Positions 53,426 through 62,436 are shown, counted from the stretch's first letter. The stretch is DNA of 64,000 nucleotides from Chryseobacterium carnipullorum (GCF_900142785.1 NZ_FRCD01000024.1:1-64000), one strand, 5' to 3'. Translations and numbers: made by a program. The notes: a model not told the origin generated them from the letters alone.

Positions 53426-54009
53426 GTTACCATAGGTGCTTTCGAGCTGTTAAGTAGTGCAGCTCACGCGCAGGAAGGTTTTAAATCAGGATGACACATC
53501 GGTACTTCATCGTTGCTGTAAATATTGGGTACTACTTCTTCCTTAAATAAGATAATAGCAGGAGTAATACATTCAATTCCGGCTTTCTGGTTGGATTTTT
53601 TCTGTAAAAGCCCTGACGAATATTCGATATGTCCAGCTATTATGAATGAATAAGAGGATATATTTATTGTAAAGAGAGAAATCTTCCTGATATACAAGCT
53701 ATTGTTTAATTTTTAAGACTAATGTCTTAAATGTTAACATTTTAAGATAATATCGTTCACAATAATTTAAAATAATAAGGAATTTGTGAGAAAATGATAA
53801 ATCTAAAAAATCAAGTATATTTCACTCCTGTTGTAAAATTGTAATTTTTTTATTCTAAATATTGTGAAAAAATCAAAAGCCTCTAATGAATACGTTTTAA
53901 TGTCGAAAAACACCAATATTCATCAATGATATTAATCACGTTAACAAATTTTAATATTAGCGGGACCCACTGTAAATTTGCCCTCAGAAAGTATTAAAAT
54001 TATTATAAA
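53426..54009. other. Gap between barrel genes
   Basis: Strongly AT-rich from about 53700 on. A minus-strand frame at 53464-53697 (77 codons, TTG start) ends in two cysteines and acidic-polar residues (DEVPMCHPDLKPSC), but it lacks an ATG and clear protein character, so it is not called as a gene. The far end holds the -7 box for the next gene. Confidence 0.4.
53973..53980 (+). promoter_or_regulatory. -7 box of the second barrel gene
   Basis: TAAATTTG, 29 nt before the start codon, fits TAnnTTTG. The -33 position has no exact TTG. Confidence 0.5.
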
Positions 54010-54618
54010 ATGAAAAAATTAGTATTAGCTGGTGCAATTGCACTTTTCGGTTTATCTAATGCACAGATTGCAAAAGGAACAACTTATGTGTCAGGAACTT
54101 TAAACTTTTCTTCAACAGAAAACAACAATAACAATAAAACAAATAACGAGTTAACTTTAGTTCCTACAGTAGGATACTTTGTTGCTTCTAATGTAGCTAT
54201 TGGGGTAGGAGTAGGATATGCTTCTGCAACTGAGAAAGTAGACGGTGACTTAGTTGACACAAAATTCACTAAATCTGCTGTTGTTGTTGAGCCTTTCGTA
54301 AGAAAGTACTGGACTTTAGGAGAGAAATTCTTTATTTTCGGTCAGTTATCAGTACCAATGCAATTTGGAAATGATAAGAATGAAGTATCTACAAGCAACA
54401 CTTCAGTGACAACAAAAGAGAAATTCAACTCTTTCGGAGTTGCTGTTAAGCCAGGTTTAGATTATTTCTTAAACAAAAACTGGACTCTTGAAGCTACTAT
54501 CGGTGAATTCGGTTACAGTAACTTTAAATACAAGGATGCTAAGAGCGTAAATAACTATAATTTCGGTCTTGATTTAGCATCAGTTGGAATTGGAGTTAAA
54601 TATGTATTTGCTAAGTAA
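54010..54618 (+). CDS. Outer-membrane beta-barrel protein
   Basis: A 202-residue protein with a signal peptide (MKKLVLAGAIALFGLSNAQ) and a barrel pattern: GTTYVSGTLNFSST, then an asparagine-rich loop (ENNNNNKTNNE), VPTVGYFVASNVAIGVGVGYA, KYWTLGEKFFIFGQLSVPM, FNSFGVAVKPGLDYFLNKNW and a closing YNFGLDLASVGIGVKYVFAK with a C-terminal aromatic-basic end. The family is that of small OmpA-like/porin barrels in Bacteroidota. It is less close to the 52715 and 54711 proteins than these two are to each other. Confidence 0.88.
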   Translation: MKKLVLAGAIALFGLSNAQIAKGTTYVSGTLNFSSTENNNNNKTNNELTLVPTVGYFVASNVAIGVGVGYASATEKVDGDLVDTKFTKSAVVVEPFVRKYWTLGEKFFIFGQLSVPMQFGNDKNEVSTSNTSVTTKEKFNSFGVAVKPGLDYFLNKNWTLEATIGEFGYSNFKYKDAKSVNNYNFGLDLASVGIGVKYVFAK

Positions 54619-54644
54619 TTAACAAACACATTTATAAAATTAAC

Positions 54645-54675
54645 AGCCCTAAGATTTATTTTGGGGCTTTTTTTT
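54645..54675 (+). terminator. Intrinsic terminator
   Basis: AGCCC at 54645-54649 pairs with GGGCT at 54663-54667, followed by eight T. The stem is short, extended by imperfect AT pairs. Confidence 0.7.
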
Positions 54676-54710
54676 ATCTTTAAAAACAATATTTTATATT
54701 AATAATAATC

Positions 54711-55364
54711 ATGAAAAAAATCTTATTAGCATCAGCTCTTGCATTTTTTGCAGGCATGAATGCACAAACAAAATTTGGAGTAAAAGCAGGATACGCCTTA
54801 TCAAATTTAAAATCTAATGAAGATCTTGATGCTTTTGAAGGGGCCAACGGAGGCTTGAAATCTAAATCAGGGTTTTATGTAGGTGCTTTGGTAGAGCATA
54901 AATTCACGACTAAATTTGCTTTGCAGGGAGAAGTTCAGTATGCCAACTTAGGAGGTAATGTTGAAGTCTCAACAATGGGCATCACGGTTACAGAAAAATT
55001 AAATTTTAACAGAATCGTAGTTCCGGTATCGGCAAGATATTATGCTACTCCTGAATTAGGATTGTATGCAGGCCCTTTTGTAAGCTTCAGAACAAGTACT
55101 AAAGTGAATATAGATGTATCAGGAGGAATAGCAGACCAACAGGTCTTGAATGCAGGTGAAAATGCTTTGGAGAAAAATTTTGAAGACAATCTTAAGTCTA
55201 CAGAATTTGGACTGTTTTTAGGAGCTGACTATAATGTATACAAAGGATTATTTGTAGATGCCCGTTACAGTTTCGGACTTACCAATATGATTAAAAATCC
55301 ATCCAACGACGAGAAGTTAAGAATGAATTTCTTCCAGATCGGTTTAGGATACAAATTCAAATAA
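54711..55364 (+). CDS. Outer-membrane beta-barrel (porin-family) protein, paralogue
   Basis: A 217-residue protein, the same length as that at 52715 and clearly related: TKFGVKAGYALSNLK, GFYVGALVEHKFTTKFALQGEVQYA and FGLFLGADYNVYKGLFVDARYSFG align over the whole chain. A signal peptide (MKKILLASALAFFAGMNAQ) is present and the final strand FFQIGLGYKFK closes the barrel. Tandem duplication with divergence of the extracellular loops is likely. Function unknown. Confidence 0.9.
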   Translation: MKKILLASALAFFAGMNAQTKFGVKAGYALSNLKSNEDLDAFEGANGGLKSKSGFYVGALVEHKFTTKFALQGEVQYANLGGNVEVSTMGITVTEKLNFNRIVVPVSARYYATPELGLYAGPFVSFRTSTKVNIDVSGGIADQQVLNAGENALEKNFEDNLKSTEFGLFLGADYNVYKGLFVDARYSFGLTNMIKNPSNDEKLRMNFFQIGLGYKFK

Positions 55365-55373
55365 AAAAATAAT

Positions 55374-55403
55374 AACTCTCAGAATTTCTGAGAGTTTTTT
55401 TAT
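55374..55403. terminator. Terminator between convergent barrel and ffh genes
   Basis: AACTCTCAGAA and TTCTGAGAGTT form an 11-bp stem with T-rich sequence on both strands' 3' sides. It lies 9 nt past the barrel gene and 22 nt past the ffh stop. Confidence 0.8.
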
Positions 55404-55424
55404 GTCTTATTGCTTTAAGAGATT

Positions 55425-56786
55425 TTATTTGCCCATCATTCCGCCCATTCCCGGCATATTTGGCATTTTGCTCATCATTTGCATCATTTGTTTTCCCTGA
55501 GGTCCCTGCATCATCTTCATCATTTTACCCATCTGGTCAAACTGCTTCATCAATTGATTGACATCTTCAATCTTTCGTCCTGCTCCTTTGGCAATTCTCT
55601 GTTTTCTCTGGCTGTTAATGATCGAAGGTCTTCTTCTTTCATCCGGAGTCATAGAGTAGATGATTGCTTCAATGTGCTTGAATGCATCATCGCTGATCTC
55701 AACATCTTTGATGGCCTTTCCAACTCCCGGGATCATGCCCATAAGGTCTTTCATATTACCCATCTTCTTGATCTGGTTGATCTGCTTCAGGAAGTCGTCA
55801 AAACCAAACTCATTTTTAGCAATCTTTTTGTGAAGTTTTTTAGCTTCTTCTTCATCAAACTGCTCCTGAGCTCTTTCTACCAGGGAAACAACGTCTCCCA
55901 TTCCCAGAATTCTGTCTGCCATCCTTTCCGGATAGAAAACATCCAAAGCTTCCATTTTCTCACCGGTAGAGATGAATTTGATTGGTTTTTCTACTACTGA
56001 ACGAATCGTTAAAGCAGCACCCCCTCTCGTATCACCGTCCAATTTGGTAAGAACAACACCGTCAAAATTCAAAGCATCGTTGAATGCCTTAGCTGTATTC
56101 ACAGCATCCTGACCCGTCATGGAATCTACTACGAATAATGTTTCCTGAGGTTTAATGAAGTAATGTACAGATTTGATCTCGTTCATCATCTGTTCATCAA
56201 TCGCAAGACGTCCTGCCGTATCGACGATGACCACATCGTGACCGTTGGCCTTTGCAAAGGCGATGGCATTTTCAGCAATAGTAGATGGATTGGTAGAACC
56301 GTCTTCCGTAAATACCGGAACGCCTATCTGGCCACCTAATACTTTAAGCTGGTCGATCGCAGCGGGACGGTAAACGTCACAGGCTACCAATAAAGGTTTT
56401 TTTGCTCTTTTTGTTTTTAAATGATGAGCAAGTTTTCCGGAAAAAGTAGTCTTACCGGAACCCTGCAGACCCGCAATAAGGATCACAGACGGTTTCCCTG
56501 AAAGATTAATTCCTTCCTGAGAACCTCCCATGAGTTCTACTAATTCGTCATGAACGATTTTCGTCATCAACTGTCCCGGTGTAAGGGAAGTAAGAACGTT
56601 TTGCCCTAAAGCTTTATCCTGAACTCTTTTGGTAAGATCTTTTGCAACTTTATAGTTAACGTCGGCATCTACCAACGCTCTACGGATCTCCTTTACGGTT
56701 TCCGCTACGTTGATCTCTGTGATTTTTCCGCGTCCGGAAATATTATGTAAAGCCTTGTCTAATTTATCCTGTAAACTATTAAACAT
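55425..56786 (-). CDS. ffh: Signal recognition particle protein Ffh
   Basis: A 453-residue GTPase that binds signal sequences on nascent chains and delivers them to FtsY. The N domain (1-95) leads to the G domain with GLQGSGKTT at 106-114, DTAGRL, TKLDGD and the ALLxx-like closing loop. The M domain (about 320-453) is methionine-rich (QMGKMMKMMQGPQGKQMMQMM, cited in part) for signal-sequence and 4.5S RNA binding. SKMPNMPGMGGMMGK ends the chain. No 4.5S RNA gene was seen nearby. Start at the ATG at 56786 is canonical (MFNSLQDKLDKAL). Confidence 0.97.
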   Translation of the reverse strand: MFNSLQDKLDKALHNISGRGKITEINVAETVKEIRRALVDADVNYKVAKDLTKRVQDKALGQNVLTSLTPGQLMTKIVHDELVELMGGSQEGINLSGKPSVILIAGLQGSGKTTFSGKLAHHLKTKRAKKPLLVACDVYRPAAIDQLKVLGGQIGVPVFTEDGSTNPSTIAENAIAFAKANGHDVVIVDTAGRLAIDEQMMNEIKSVHYFIKPQETLFVVDSMTGQDAVNTAKAFNDALNFDGVVLTKLDGDTRGGAALTIRSVVEKPIKFISTGEKMEALDVFYPERMADRILGMGDVVSLVERAQEQFDEEEAKKLHKKIAKNEFGFDDFLKQINQIKKMGNMKDLMGMIPGVGKAIKDVEISDDAFKHIEAIIYSMTPDERRRPSIINSQRKQRIAKGAGRKIEDVNQLMKQFDQMGKMMKMMQGPQGKQMMQMMSKMPNMPGMGGMMGK

Positions 56787-56809
56787 ATTGATTGTAAATT
56801 ATAGGTTTG

Positions 56810-56817
56810 CAAAAATA
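56810..56817 (-). promoter_or_regulatory. -7 box of ffh
   Basis: TATTTTTG on the minus strand fits TAnnTTTG and lies 24 nt before the start codon. Confidence 0.5.
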
Positions 56818-56976
56818 AGGAATTTTTAGCATATCTAAAGTGTTCTGACACGTAATATTATATATATAGAAAAAATGATAAAAATCAAATCGTATGAAAA
56901 TACGATAGAAAAAGTCTATTTTTGCGATCAGTTAAAATAAACCTTGGTATTTATAGAGGTTGAAAATAAGTTTATA

Positions 56977-57348
56977 ATGAAATTAAATCCTAATATCCTG
57001 GTCACGGTATTATTCTTTTTAACATTTTTGATCCATTTTTCCCTGTGGAAATTTGTTTTTCACTTAGATGAGATTATTATTGTTAAATTTTATCTTTTTT
57101 TAAGTGTCATGTTTATGTTGATGATTACAATGATTGTTTTAATTAATAGAGTAGTGCCGGAATTTTTAGGACTCTCTGTGATCGGTTTGATCCTTTTAAA
57201 ATTTGGTTTAATGTACTTAATCAGGAAAAAATTGAACTTTGAAGTCATTCCAGGCTATAAATTTCATTTTATTATCCCTTATTTCGTCCTGACGACGCTG
57301 CTTACCTACTATGCGATTAAGCTGATTAATCATGACAAAAAACAGTAA
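56977..57348 (+). CDS. Small integral membrane protein upstream of the atp operon
   Basis: A 123-residue protein when started at the ATG at 56977; a TTG at 56944 adds 11 polar residues and is less likely. Four hydrophobic spans are visible: ILVTVLFFLTFLIHFSLWKF, FYLFLSVMFMLMITMIVLI, FLGLSVIGLILLKFGLMYLI and FHFIIPYFVLTTLLTYYAIKLI. Position just ahead of atpB matches the small AtpI-like or DUF6168-type proteins found there in flavobacteria. The role may be in c-ring assembly; this is inference. Confidence 0.7.
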   Translation: MKLNPNILVTVLFFLTFLIHFSLWKFVFHLDEIIIVKFYLFLSVMFMLMITMIVLINRVVPEFLGLSVIGLILLKFGLMYLIRKKLNFEVIPGYKFHFIIPYFVLTTLLTYYAIKLINHDKKQ

Positions 57349-57357
57349 AATTATTTA

Positions 57358-57386
57358 TTGAAAATAGAAAAAAAATTATATTTTTG
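57358..57386 (+). promoter_or_regulatory. Promoter of the atp operon
   Basis: TTG at 57358-57360, an 18-nt spacer and TATTTTTG at 57379-57386 match the Bacteroidota consensus. The -7 box is 21 nt before the ATG of atpB at 57408. It starts just past the stop of the small membrane protein gene. Confidence 0.65.
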
Positions 57387-57407
57387 CACAACGAAAAAAA
57401 CCTATCA

Positions 57408-58505
57408 ATGTTTAAGAAATTCGCAGTTTTATTCTACAGTATTTTTGTATTAAACTTAGTGTCCGCACAGCACGGTGAGGCTGCTGCTGGAACAGCTCCT
57501 GCACAAGAGCTTTCAGAAAAAGACAAAACAAGTAAAGAAAACAAAGAGTTCATCGATCATCACTTGTTGGATGCTCATGACTTTACATTGATGGTGGATA
57601 AAGATGGTCACCACATCGGATTCCCTCTTCCAGTTATTTTTTATGATAACGGTATTCATTCTTTCATGAGTAACAAAGAAGGTTTCATGCACGGTGAGCC
57701 AACTGAAGTAGATGGTTCTTATTATAAATTACACCACGAGAAAATTTATAAAACAGACGCAGCCGGAACCTTAACCCTTGGAGAGGATGGTCATCCTACC
57801 AATGAAAAGCCTCTAGATCTTTCTATTACAAAGAGTGTCCTTATTCTTTTATTAGTGTCTGTCTTTATGCTGGTATTATTTGGTGGAATGGCGAAGTCTT
57901 ATAAGAAGTCTGTTGTTCCTACAGGGGCTGCAAGATTCTTAGAGCCGTTAATCATTTTCGTAAGAGACGAAGTAGCAATCCCGAACATCGGTCATAAATA
58001 CAAAAGATTTATGGGGTACCTGTTAACAGTGTTCTTTTTTATCTTATTCCTTAACGTATTAGGATTAATGCCATTCGGAATCAATGTTACAGGTAATATT
58101 ACGATGACATTCTTCCTTGCTATCCTTACTTATTTAATCACTACATTCTCTGCTAACAAAGATTACTGGAAGCATATCTTCTGGATGCCGGGAGTTCCTG
58201 TGCCAATGAAGCTGATCATGTTGCCAATCGAATTATTAGGAACAATCACTAAACCTTTCGCATTGATGATCCGTCTTTTTGCTAACATGACTGCAGGACA
58301 CATCGTAGTTATGAGTTTGATAGGATTGATCTATGTGTTTAAGAACTTTGCAGCAGGGGTTGCATTCCCGTTCTTAACATTGGTAATCTATTTACTTGAA
58401 GTATTGGTAGCATTCTTACAGGCTTATATCTTCACGATGTTATCCGCTCTGTTTATCGGAATGGCAGTACAGGAGCACGAGCACGAACATCATGCTGCTC
58501 ACTAA
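57408..58505 (+). CDS. atpB: ATP synthase F0 subunit a
   Basis: A 365-residue membrane subunit of the proton channel. The ATG at 57408 opens a signal-peptide-like N-terminus (MFKKFAVLFYSIFVLNLVSAQ) before a periplasmic extension of about 110 residues; a TTG at 57384 upstream lies in the promoter. The C-terminal domain holds five to six helices, and the key arginine is in ALMIRLFANMTAGHI. The extended N-terminal form is typical of Bacteroidota. It leads atpB-E-F-H-A-G. Confidence 0.95.
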   Translation: MFKKFAVLFYSIFVLNLVSAQHGEAAAGTAPAQELSEKDKTSKENKEFIDHHLLDAHDFTLMVDKDGHHIGFPLPVIFYDNGIHSFMSNKEGFMHGEPTEVDGSYYKLHHEKIYKTDAAGTLTLGEDGHPTNEKPLDLSITKSVLILLLVSVFMLVLFGGMAKSYKKSVVPTGAARFLEPLIIFVRDEVAIPNIGHKYKRFMGYLLTVFFFILFLNVLGLMPFGINVTGNITMTFFLAILTYLITTFSANKDYWKHIFWMPGVPVPMKLIMLPIELLGTITKPFALMIRLFANMTAGHIVVMSLIGLIYVFKNFAAGVAFPFLTLVIYLLEVLVAFLQAYIFTMLSALFIGMAVQEHEHEHHAAH

Positions 58506-58552
58506 TTGGAATTATAAATTAAAGTAAAACAAATTTTTTAAAATTATATATT

Positions 58553-58747
58553 ATGGAAATCCCTAAAATTGTAGGTGCTGGTATCGTAGTACTAGGTGTA
58601 GGTATTGGTCTTGGTAAAATCGGAGCTGCTGCTCTTGAGGCTATCGCTAGACAACCTGAGCAATCTGGAAAAATCCAAACAGCTATGCTTATCGCTGCTG
58701 CACTTGTTGAAGGTGTTGCGTTTGCTGCTCTATTCGCAGTAAACTAA
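58553..58747 (+). CDS. atpE: ATP synthase F0 subunit c
   Basis: A 64-residue proteolipid: two transmembrane helices (PKIVGAGIVVLGVGIGLGKIG and TAMLIAAALVEGVAFAALF) joined by the polar loop RQPEQ. The ion-binding glutamate is Glu53 in ALVEGVAF, and no Gln/Ser/Thr cluster for sodium binding is present, so proton coupling is expected. The short length matches flavobacterial c subunits. It is followed by a strong hairpin before atpF, which may let it be made in excess, since several c copies are needed for each enzyme. Confidence 0.96.
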   Translation: MEIPKIVGAGIVVLGVGIGLGKIGAAALEAIARQPEQSGKIQTAMLIAAALVEGVAFAALFAVN

Positions 58748-58756
58748 TTAAAATCA

Positions 58757-58793
58757 AACCATTACCCATAACGGTTGGTTACGGGTAATGGTT
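58757..58793 (+). promoter_or_regulatory. Intercistronic hairpin between atpE and atpF
   Basis: AACCATTACCC at 58757-58767 and GGGTAATGGTT at 58783-58793 are perfectly complementary over 11 bp around a 15-nt loop. No T run follows, so it is not a standard terminator; it could stabilise the upstream RNA or block 3' decay. Confidence 0.6.
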
Positions 58794-58833
58794 ATTTAAG
58801 AAAAAAAGTAATAATTATTTATACATTTATATA

Positions 58834-59331
58834 ATGGAATTAATTCACCAGTTTTCATCAGGATTATTTATTATCCAGTCTGTTATTTTTCTAGCATTAT
58901 TATTTTTGTTAGGCAAATTTGCTTGGAAACCTATTTTAAAATCGATCAACGACAGAGAAACTTCTATTGTTGATGCTCTTAATCAAGCTAAATTAGCAAG
59001 AAAAGAGATGGAGACTTTAAAAGAGGATAACGAAAGAATTATTCGTGAAGCTAAAATCGAAAGAGATGCTATCCTTAAAGAAGCCAGAGAAATTAAAGAT
59101 AGAATCGTAGGTGAGGCTAAAGATGCTGCTAAAAACGAAGGAGACAAAATCATTGAAGCTGCTAAGCAGACGATCCAGACTGAGAAAAACGCTGCCATGG
59201 CAGACATCAAAACTCAAATCGGTGTTTTATCTGTAAACATCGCTGAATCTATCCTTAAGCAGAAGTTGGACAACAACGAAGCTCAAAATGAATTAGTTCA
59301 AAATTATTTAAACAAATCTAACCTTAACTAA
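58834..59331 (+). CDS. atpF: ATP synthase F0 subunit b
   Basis: A 165-residue peripheral-stalk subunit. One N-terminal transmembrane helix (GLFIIQSVIFLALLFLLGKF, about 9-28) and the phrase WKPILKSINDRE are followed by a long charged coiled coil (about 40-150) with heptad patterns such as AKLARKEMETLKEDNERII. It forms the dimeric stator connecting a and delta. It is 86 nt after atpE and only 2 nt before atpH. Confidence 0.95.
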   Translation: MELIHQFSSGLFIIQSVIFLALLFLLGKFAWKPILKSINDRETSIVDALNQAKLARKEMETLKEDNERIIREAKIERDAILKEAREIKDRIVGEAKDAAKNEGDKIIEAAKQTIQTEKNAAMADIKTQIGVLSVNIAESILKQKLDNNEAQNELVQNYLNKSNLN

Positions 59332-59333
59332 GA

Positions 59334-59873
59334 ATGCTTACATCTAAAGTAGCTAAAAGATACGCACAGGGATTGCTTGACTTCACCAACGAATCGGGCC
59401 AGACAGCTGCTGTATTTTCTGAAATGAAAGATGTAGTGAAGATCATGTCTCAATCTGTAGATTTGAACAAGTTCTTTCTTACCCCTTACATTGATGCAAA
59501 AAAGAAAATAGAGGTAGCAGACCAGATCTTCAAAAGTTTGTCGGTTTCTTCACTGAACCTGATCAGACTAGTGATCAAGCACGGGCGTGAAAACCAGCTG
59601 AAGAATATTGCTCAGGAGTTCATCAACAAGGTAGAAGATATCAACGGAGTACAGAGAATTACTCTTACTACAGCGACTCAGCTTTCTAAGGAGAATATTG
59701 ATCAGATCCTGAGATCTACCAATCTGGTAAAAGCAGATTCGAACTTTGATCTTAATGTAAACGTAAAACCTGATATTTTAGGAGGGTACATTTTAAGAGT
59801 AGGAGATCAGCAGATCGATGCATCTGTGAAAACCAAATTGAGTCAGATTAAAAAAGATTTTCATTTAAATTAA
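59334..59873 (+). CDS. atpH: ATP synthase F1 subunit delta
   Basis: A 179-residue stator subunit linking b to the F1 head. KVAKRYAQGLLDF at the N-terminus is the OSCP/delta signature, the six-helix N-terminal domain follows, and VNVKPDILGGYILRVGDQQIDASVKTKL at the C-terminus is the conserved closing motif. It starts 2 nt after the atpF stop and ends 18 nt before atpA. Confidence 0.95.
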   Translation: MLTSKVAKRYAQGLLDFTNESGQTAAVFSEMKDVVKIMSQSVDLNKFFLTPYIDAKKKIEVADQIFKSLSVSSLNLIRLVIKHGRENQLKNIAQEFINKVEDINGVQRITLTTATQLSKENIDQILRSTNLVKADSNFDLNVNVKPDILGGYILRVGDQQIDASVKTKLSQIKKDFHLN

Positions 59874-59891
59874 GAAAAAAACAACCATATA

Positions 59892-61469
59892 ATGGCAGAA
59901 ATAAATCCGGCAGAAGTATCTGCGATCTTAAAACAACAGTTGGCCAACTTCGACACTCAATCCAACGTTGAGGAAGTAGGTACAGTTTTAACCATCGGTG
60001 ATGGTATTGCTCGTGTATACGGGTTAGAAAATGTACAGTACGGTGAGTTGGTAAAATTTGCTAGTGATGTAGAAGGTATTGTACTTAACCTTGAAGAAGA
60101 CAACGTAGGGGTTGCTTTACTTGGTGAAAGTAAATTAGTAAAAGAAGGAGATACAGTAAGAAGAACAAACAGAATCTCTTCTATCAAAGTAGGAGAAGGT
60201 ATGTTAGGTAGAGTAGTAGATACTCTAGGTAATCCAATCGATGGTAAAGGACCGATCGAAGGAGAGCTTTACGAAATGCCATTGGAAAGAAAAGCTCCTG
60301 GAGTTATCTTCAGACAGCCGGTAACTGAGCCTTTACAAACAGGTATCGTTGCGATTGACTCTATGATCCCTGTAGGAAGAGGTCAGAGAGAGCTTATCAT
60401 TGGTGACAGACAGACAGGTAAAACTACTGTTGCGATCGATACGATCATCAACCAGAGAGAATTTTTTGATGCAGGTCAGCCTGTATATTGTATATATGTT
60501 GCGATCGGTCAGAAAGCTTCTACTGTAGCACAAATCGTTAAAACCCTATCTGATAAAGGAGCTTTAGCATATACTGTAATTGTTGCGGCTAACGCATCAG
60601 ATCCAGTTCCAATGCAGGTATATTCTGCAATGGCAGGAGCATCTATCGGTGAGTTCTTCAGAGACTCTGGTAGACCGGCATTGATTGTTTATGATGATTT
60701 ATCTAAACAAGCAGTAGCGTACCGTGAGCTTTCTCTACTATTGAGAAGACCACCGGGCCGTGAAGCTTATCCTGGAGACGTTTTCTATCTTCACTCAAGA
60801 CTATTGGAAAGAGCTGCAAAAGTTATCGCTGATGACAAAATTGCCAGCCAGATGAATGATTTACCTGAGTCTTTAAGACCCATCGTTAAAGGAGGAGGTT
60901 CATTAACTGCCCTTCCAATTATCGAAACTCAGGCTGGTGACGTTTCTGCGTATATTCCAACCAACGTAATCTCTATTACAGACGGACAGATCTTCTTGGA
61001 GTCTGATCTATTCAACTCAGGGGTTCGTCCTGCGATCAACGTAGGGATCTCTGTATCAAGAGTAGGAGGTAACGCTCAGATCAAGTCAATGAAAAAAGTA
61101 TCTGGTACTCTTAAATTAGACCAGGCTCAATATAAAGAATTGGAAGCATTCGCTAAGTTCGGTTCTGACCTTGATGCTTCTACTTTAGCCGTAATCTCTA
61201 AAGGTGAAAGAAACGTAGAGCTTCTTAAGCAGCCGGTAAACTCTCCGCTTCCTGTAGATAGTCAGGTAGCTATGATCTATGCTGGTACTGAAAACTTAAT
61301 GAGAAACGTTCCTATTAAAAAAGTAAAAGAATTCCAGTTAGAATATATCGAATTCTTAAGATCTAAGCATCCTGATACAATGGCAGCGATTAAAGCTGGT
61401 AAGATCGACAACGATATTACAAACGTTCTTAAGCAGGCAGCTAACGATTTAGCTTCTAAATATAACTAA
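59892..61469 (+). CDS. atpA: ATP synthase F1 subunit alpha
   Basis: A 525-residue regulatory nucleotide-binding subunit. The N-terminal beta barrel (about 25-95) precedes the P-loop GDRQTGKT at 171-178, [16 protein letters not shown] near 275 and the arginine-finger region with [14 protein letters not shown] near 380. The length is slightly longer than in E. coli, as common in Bacteroidota. The alpha/beta head also needs AtpD, which is not in this operon. Confidence 0.97.
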   Translation: MAEINPAEVSAILKQQLANFDTQSNVEEVGTVLTIGDGIARVYGLENVQYGELVKFASDVEGIVLNLEEDNVGVALLGESKLVKEGDTVRRTNRISSIKVGEGMLGRVVDTLGNPIDGKGPIEGELYEMPLERKAPGVIFRQPVTEPLQTGIVAIDSMIPVGRGQRELIIGDRQTGKTTVAIDTIINQREFFDAGQPVYCIYVAIGQKASTVAQIVKTLSDKGALAYTVIVAANASDPVPMQVYSAMAGASIGEFFRDSGRPALIVYDDLSKQAVAYRELSLLLRRPPGREAYPGDVFYLHSRLLERAAKVIADDKIASQMNDLPESLRPIVKGGGSLTALPIIETQAGDVSAYIPTNVISITDGQIFLESDLFNSGVRPAINVGISVSRVGGNAQIKSMKKVSGTLKLDQAQYKELEAFAKFGSDLDASTLAVISKGERNVELLKQPVNSPLPVDSQVAMIYAGTENLMRNVPIKKVKEFQLEYIEFLRSKHPDTMAAIKAGKIDNDITNVLKQAANDLASKYN

Positions 61470-61479
61470 AATCTTCATT

Positions 61480-61516
61480 GTTTAAGGTTTAGAATGTCAA
61501 GTTTTAAACCTTAAAC
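61480..61516 (+). promoter_or_regulatory. Intercistronic hairpin between atpA and atpG
   Basis: GTTTAAGGTTT at 61480-61490 and AAACCTTAAAC at 61506-61516 are complementary over 11 bp with a 15-nt loop. A/T-rich copies of the same words (AAACTTTAGACC, AAACTTTGAACC) follow, as in dispersed intergenic repeats. Confidence 0.45.
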
Positions 61517-61545
61517 TTTAGACCATAAACTTTGAACCCAAATTA

Positions 61546-62412
61546 ATGGCAAACTTAAAAGAAATACGAGGCAGAATTACGTCAATTTCATCTACGATGC
61601 AGATCACACGTGCTATGAAAATGGTTTCCGCAGCGAAGCTTAAAAAAGCGCAGGATGCAATCGTGATGTTAAGACCTTACTCTGAAAAATTACAGGAAAT
61701 CATCCAGAATGTAAATTCTAGCTCTGATCCTGATCAGATTTCTGTTTATGCTCAAAAAAGAGAAGTGAAGAGAATTCTTTTCATCGCTGTTACTTCAAAC
61801 AGAGGTCTTGCCGGAGCTTTTAACTCATCTATTGTAAAAGAACTTAACATTCAGTTTAGAGACCAGTCTCAGTACGAAATTGAAGTGCTTACCATCGGTA
61901 AAAAAGCTTTTGATGCGGTAAGAAAAACACGTACAGTATACTCTAATGAAAGTGCTGTTTTTGATAACTTAAACTTCGATACCGTATCTCACGTTACTGA
62001 AGGAGTAATGAACAGCTTCAAAGAAGGTAAATTTGACGAAGTTTATTTGATCTATAATAAATTTGTTAATGCTGCTACTCAGGAAGTCACTACTGAACAG
62101 CTTCTTCCGATTTCTATGGCTGAAAAAGCTGAAGAAACTCAGGTAGAAACAGATTATATCTTTGAACCGAACAGAAATGAAATTTTGGACAATTTGATTC
62201 CTAAAGCGATCAAAACTCAGGTTTTCAAGGCTGTTTTAGATTCAGTAGCATCTGAGCATGGCGCGAGAATGACGGCGATGCACAAAGCTACAGATAATGC
62301 ACAGGAACTTAAAAATGATCTTGTCATTTTCTACAACAAAGCAAGACAGGCTGCTATTACAAACGAAATCTTAGAGATCGTTTCAGGAGCGGAAGCTTTG
62401 AAAAATTCATAA
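61546..62412 (+). CDS. atpG: ATP synthase F1 subunit gamma
   Basis: A 288-residue central rotor shaft. NLKEIRGRITSISSTMQITRAMKMVSAAKLKKAQ (cited in part: ITSISSTMQITRAMKMVSAA) is the N-terminal helix in the alpha/beta head, a Rossmann-like middle part (ILFIAVTSNRGLAGAFNSSI) follows, and the C-terminal helix contains ASEHGARMTAMHKATDNA. It is the last gene here; a terminator follows at 62437 and no atpD or atpC is present. Confidence 0.96.
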   Translation: MANLKEIRGRITSISSTMQITRAMKMVSAAKLKKAQDAIVMLRPYSEKLQEIIQNVNSSSDPDQISVYAQKREVKRILFIAVTSNRGLAGAFNSSIVKELNIQFRDQSQYEIEVLTIGKKAFDAVRKTRTVYSNESAVFDNLNFDTVSHVTEGVMNSFKEGKFDEVYLIYNKFVNAATQEVTTEQLLPISMAEKAEETQVETDYIFEPNRNEILDNLIPKAIKTQVFKAVLDSVASEHGARMTAMHKATDNAQELKNDLVIFYNKARQAAITNEILEIVSGAEALKNS

Positions 62413-62436
62413 AGAATTATTTTAAATATCATACGG

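Noticed and set aside
53464-53697. 77-codon minus-strand frame with TTG start between barrel genes
   Set aside because: No ATG, no promoter, no recognisable domain. The cysteine-containing tail is suggestive of a small secreted peptide, but not enough to call a gene.
55479-56000. 173-codon plus-strand open frame opposite ffh
   Set aside because: Shadow of the ffh M and G domains; the methionine-rich region read backwards gives repeated His.
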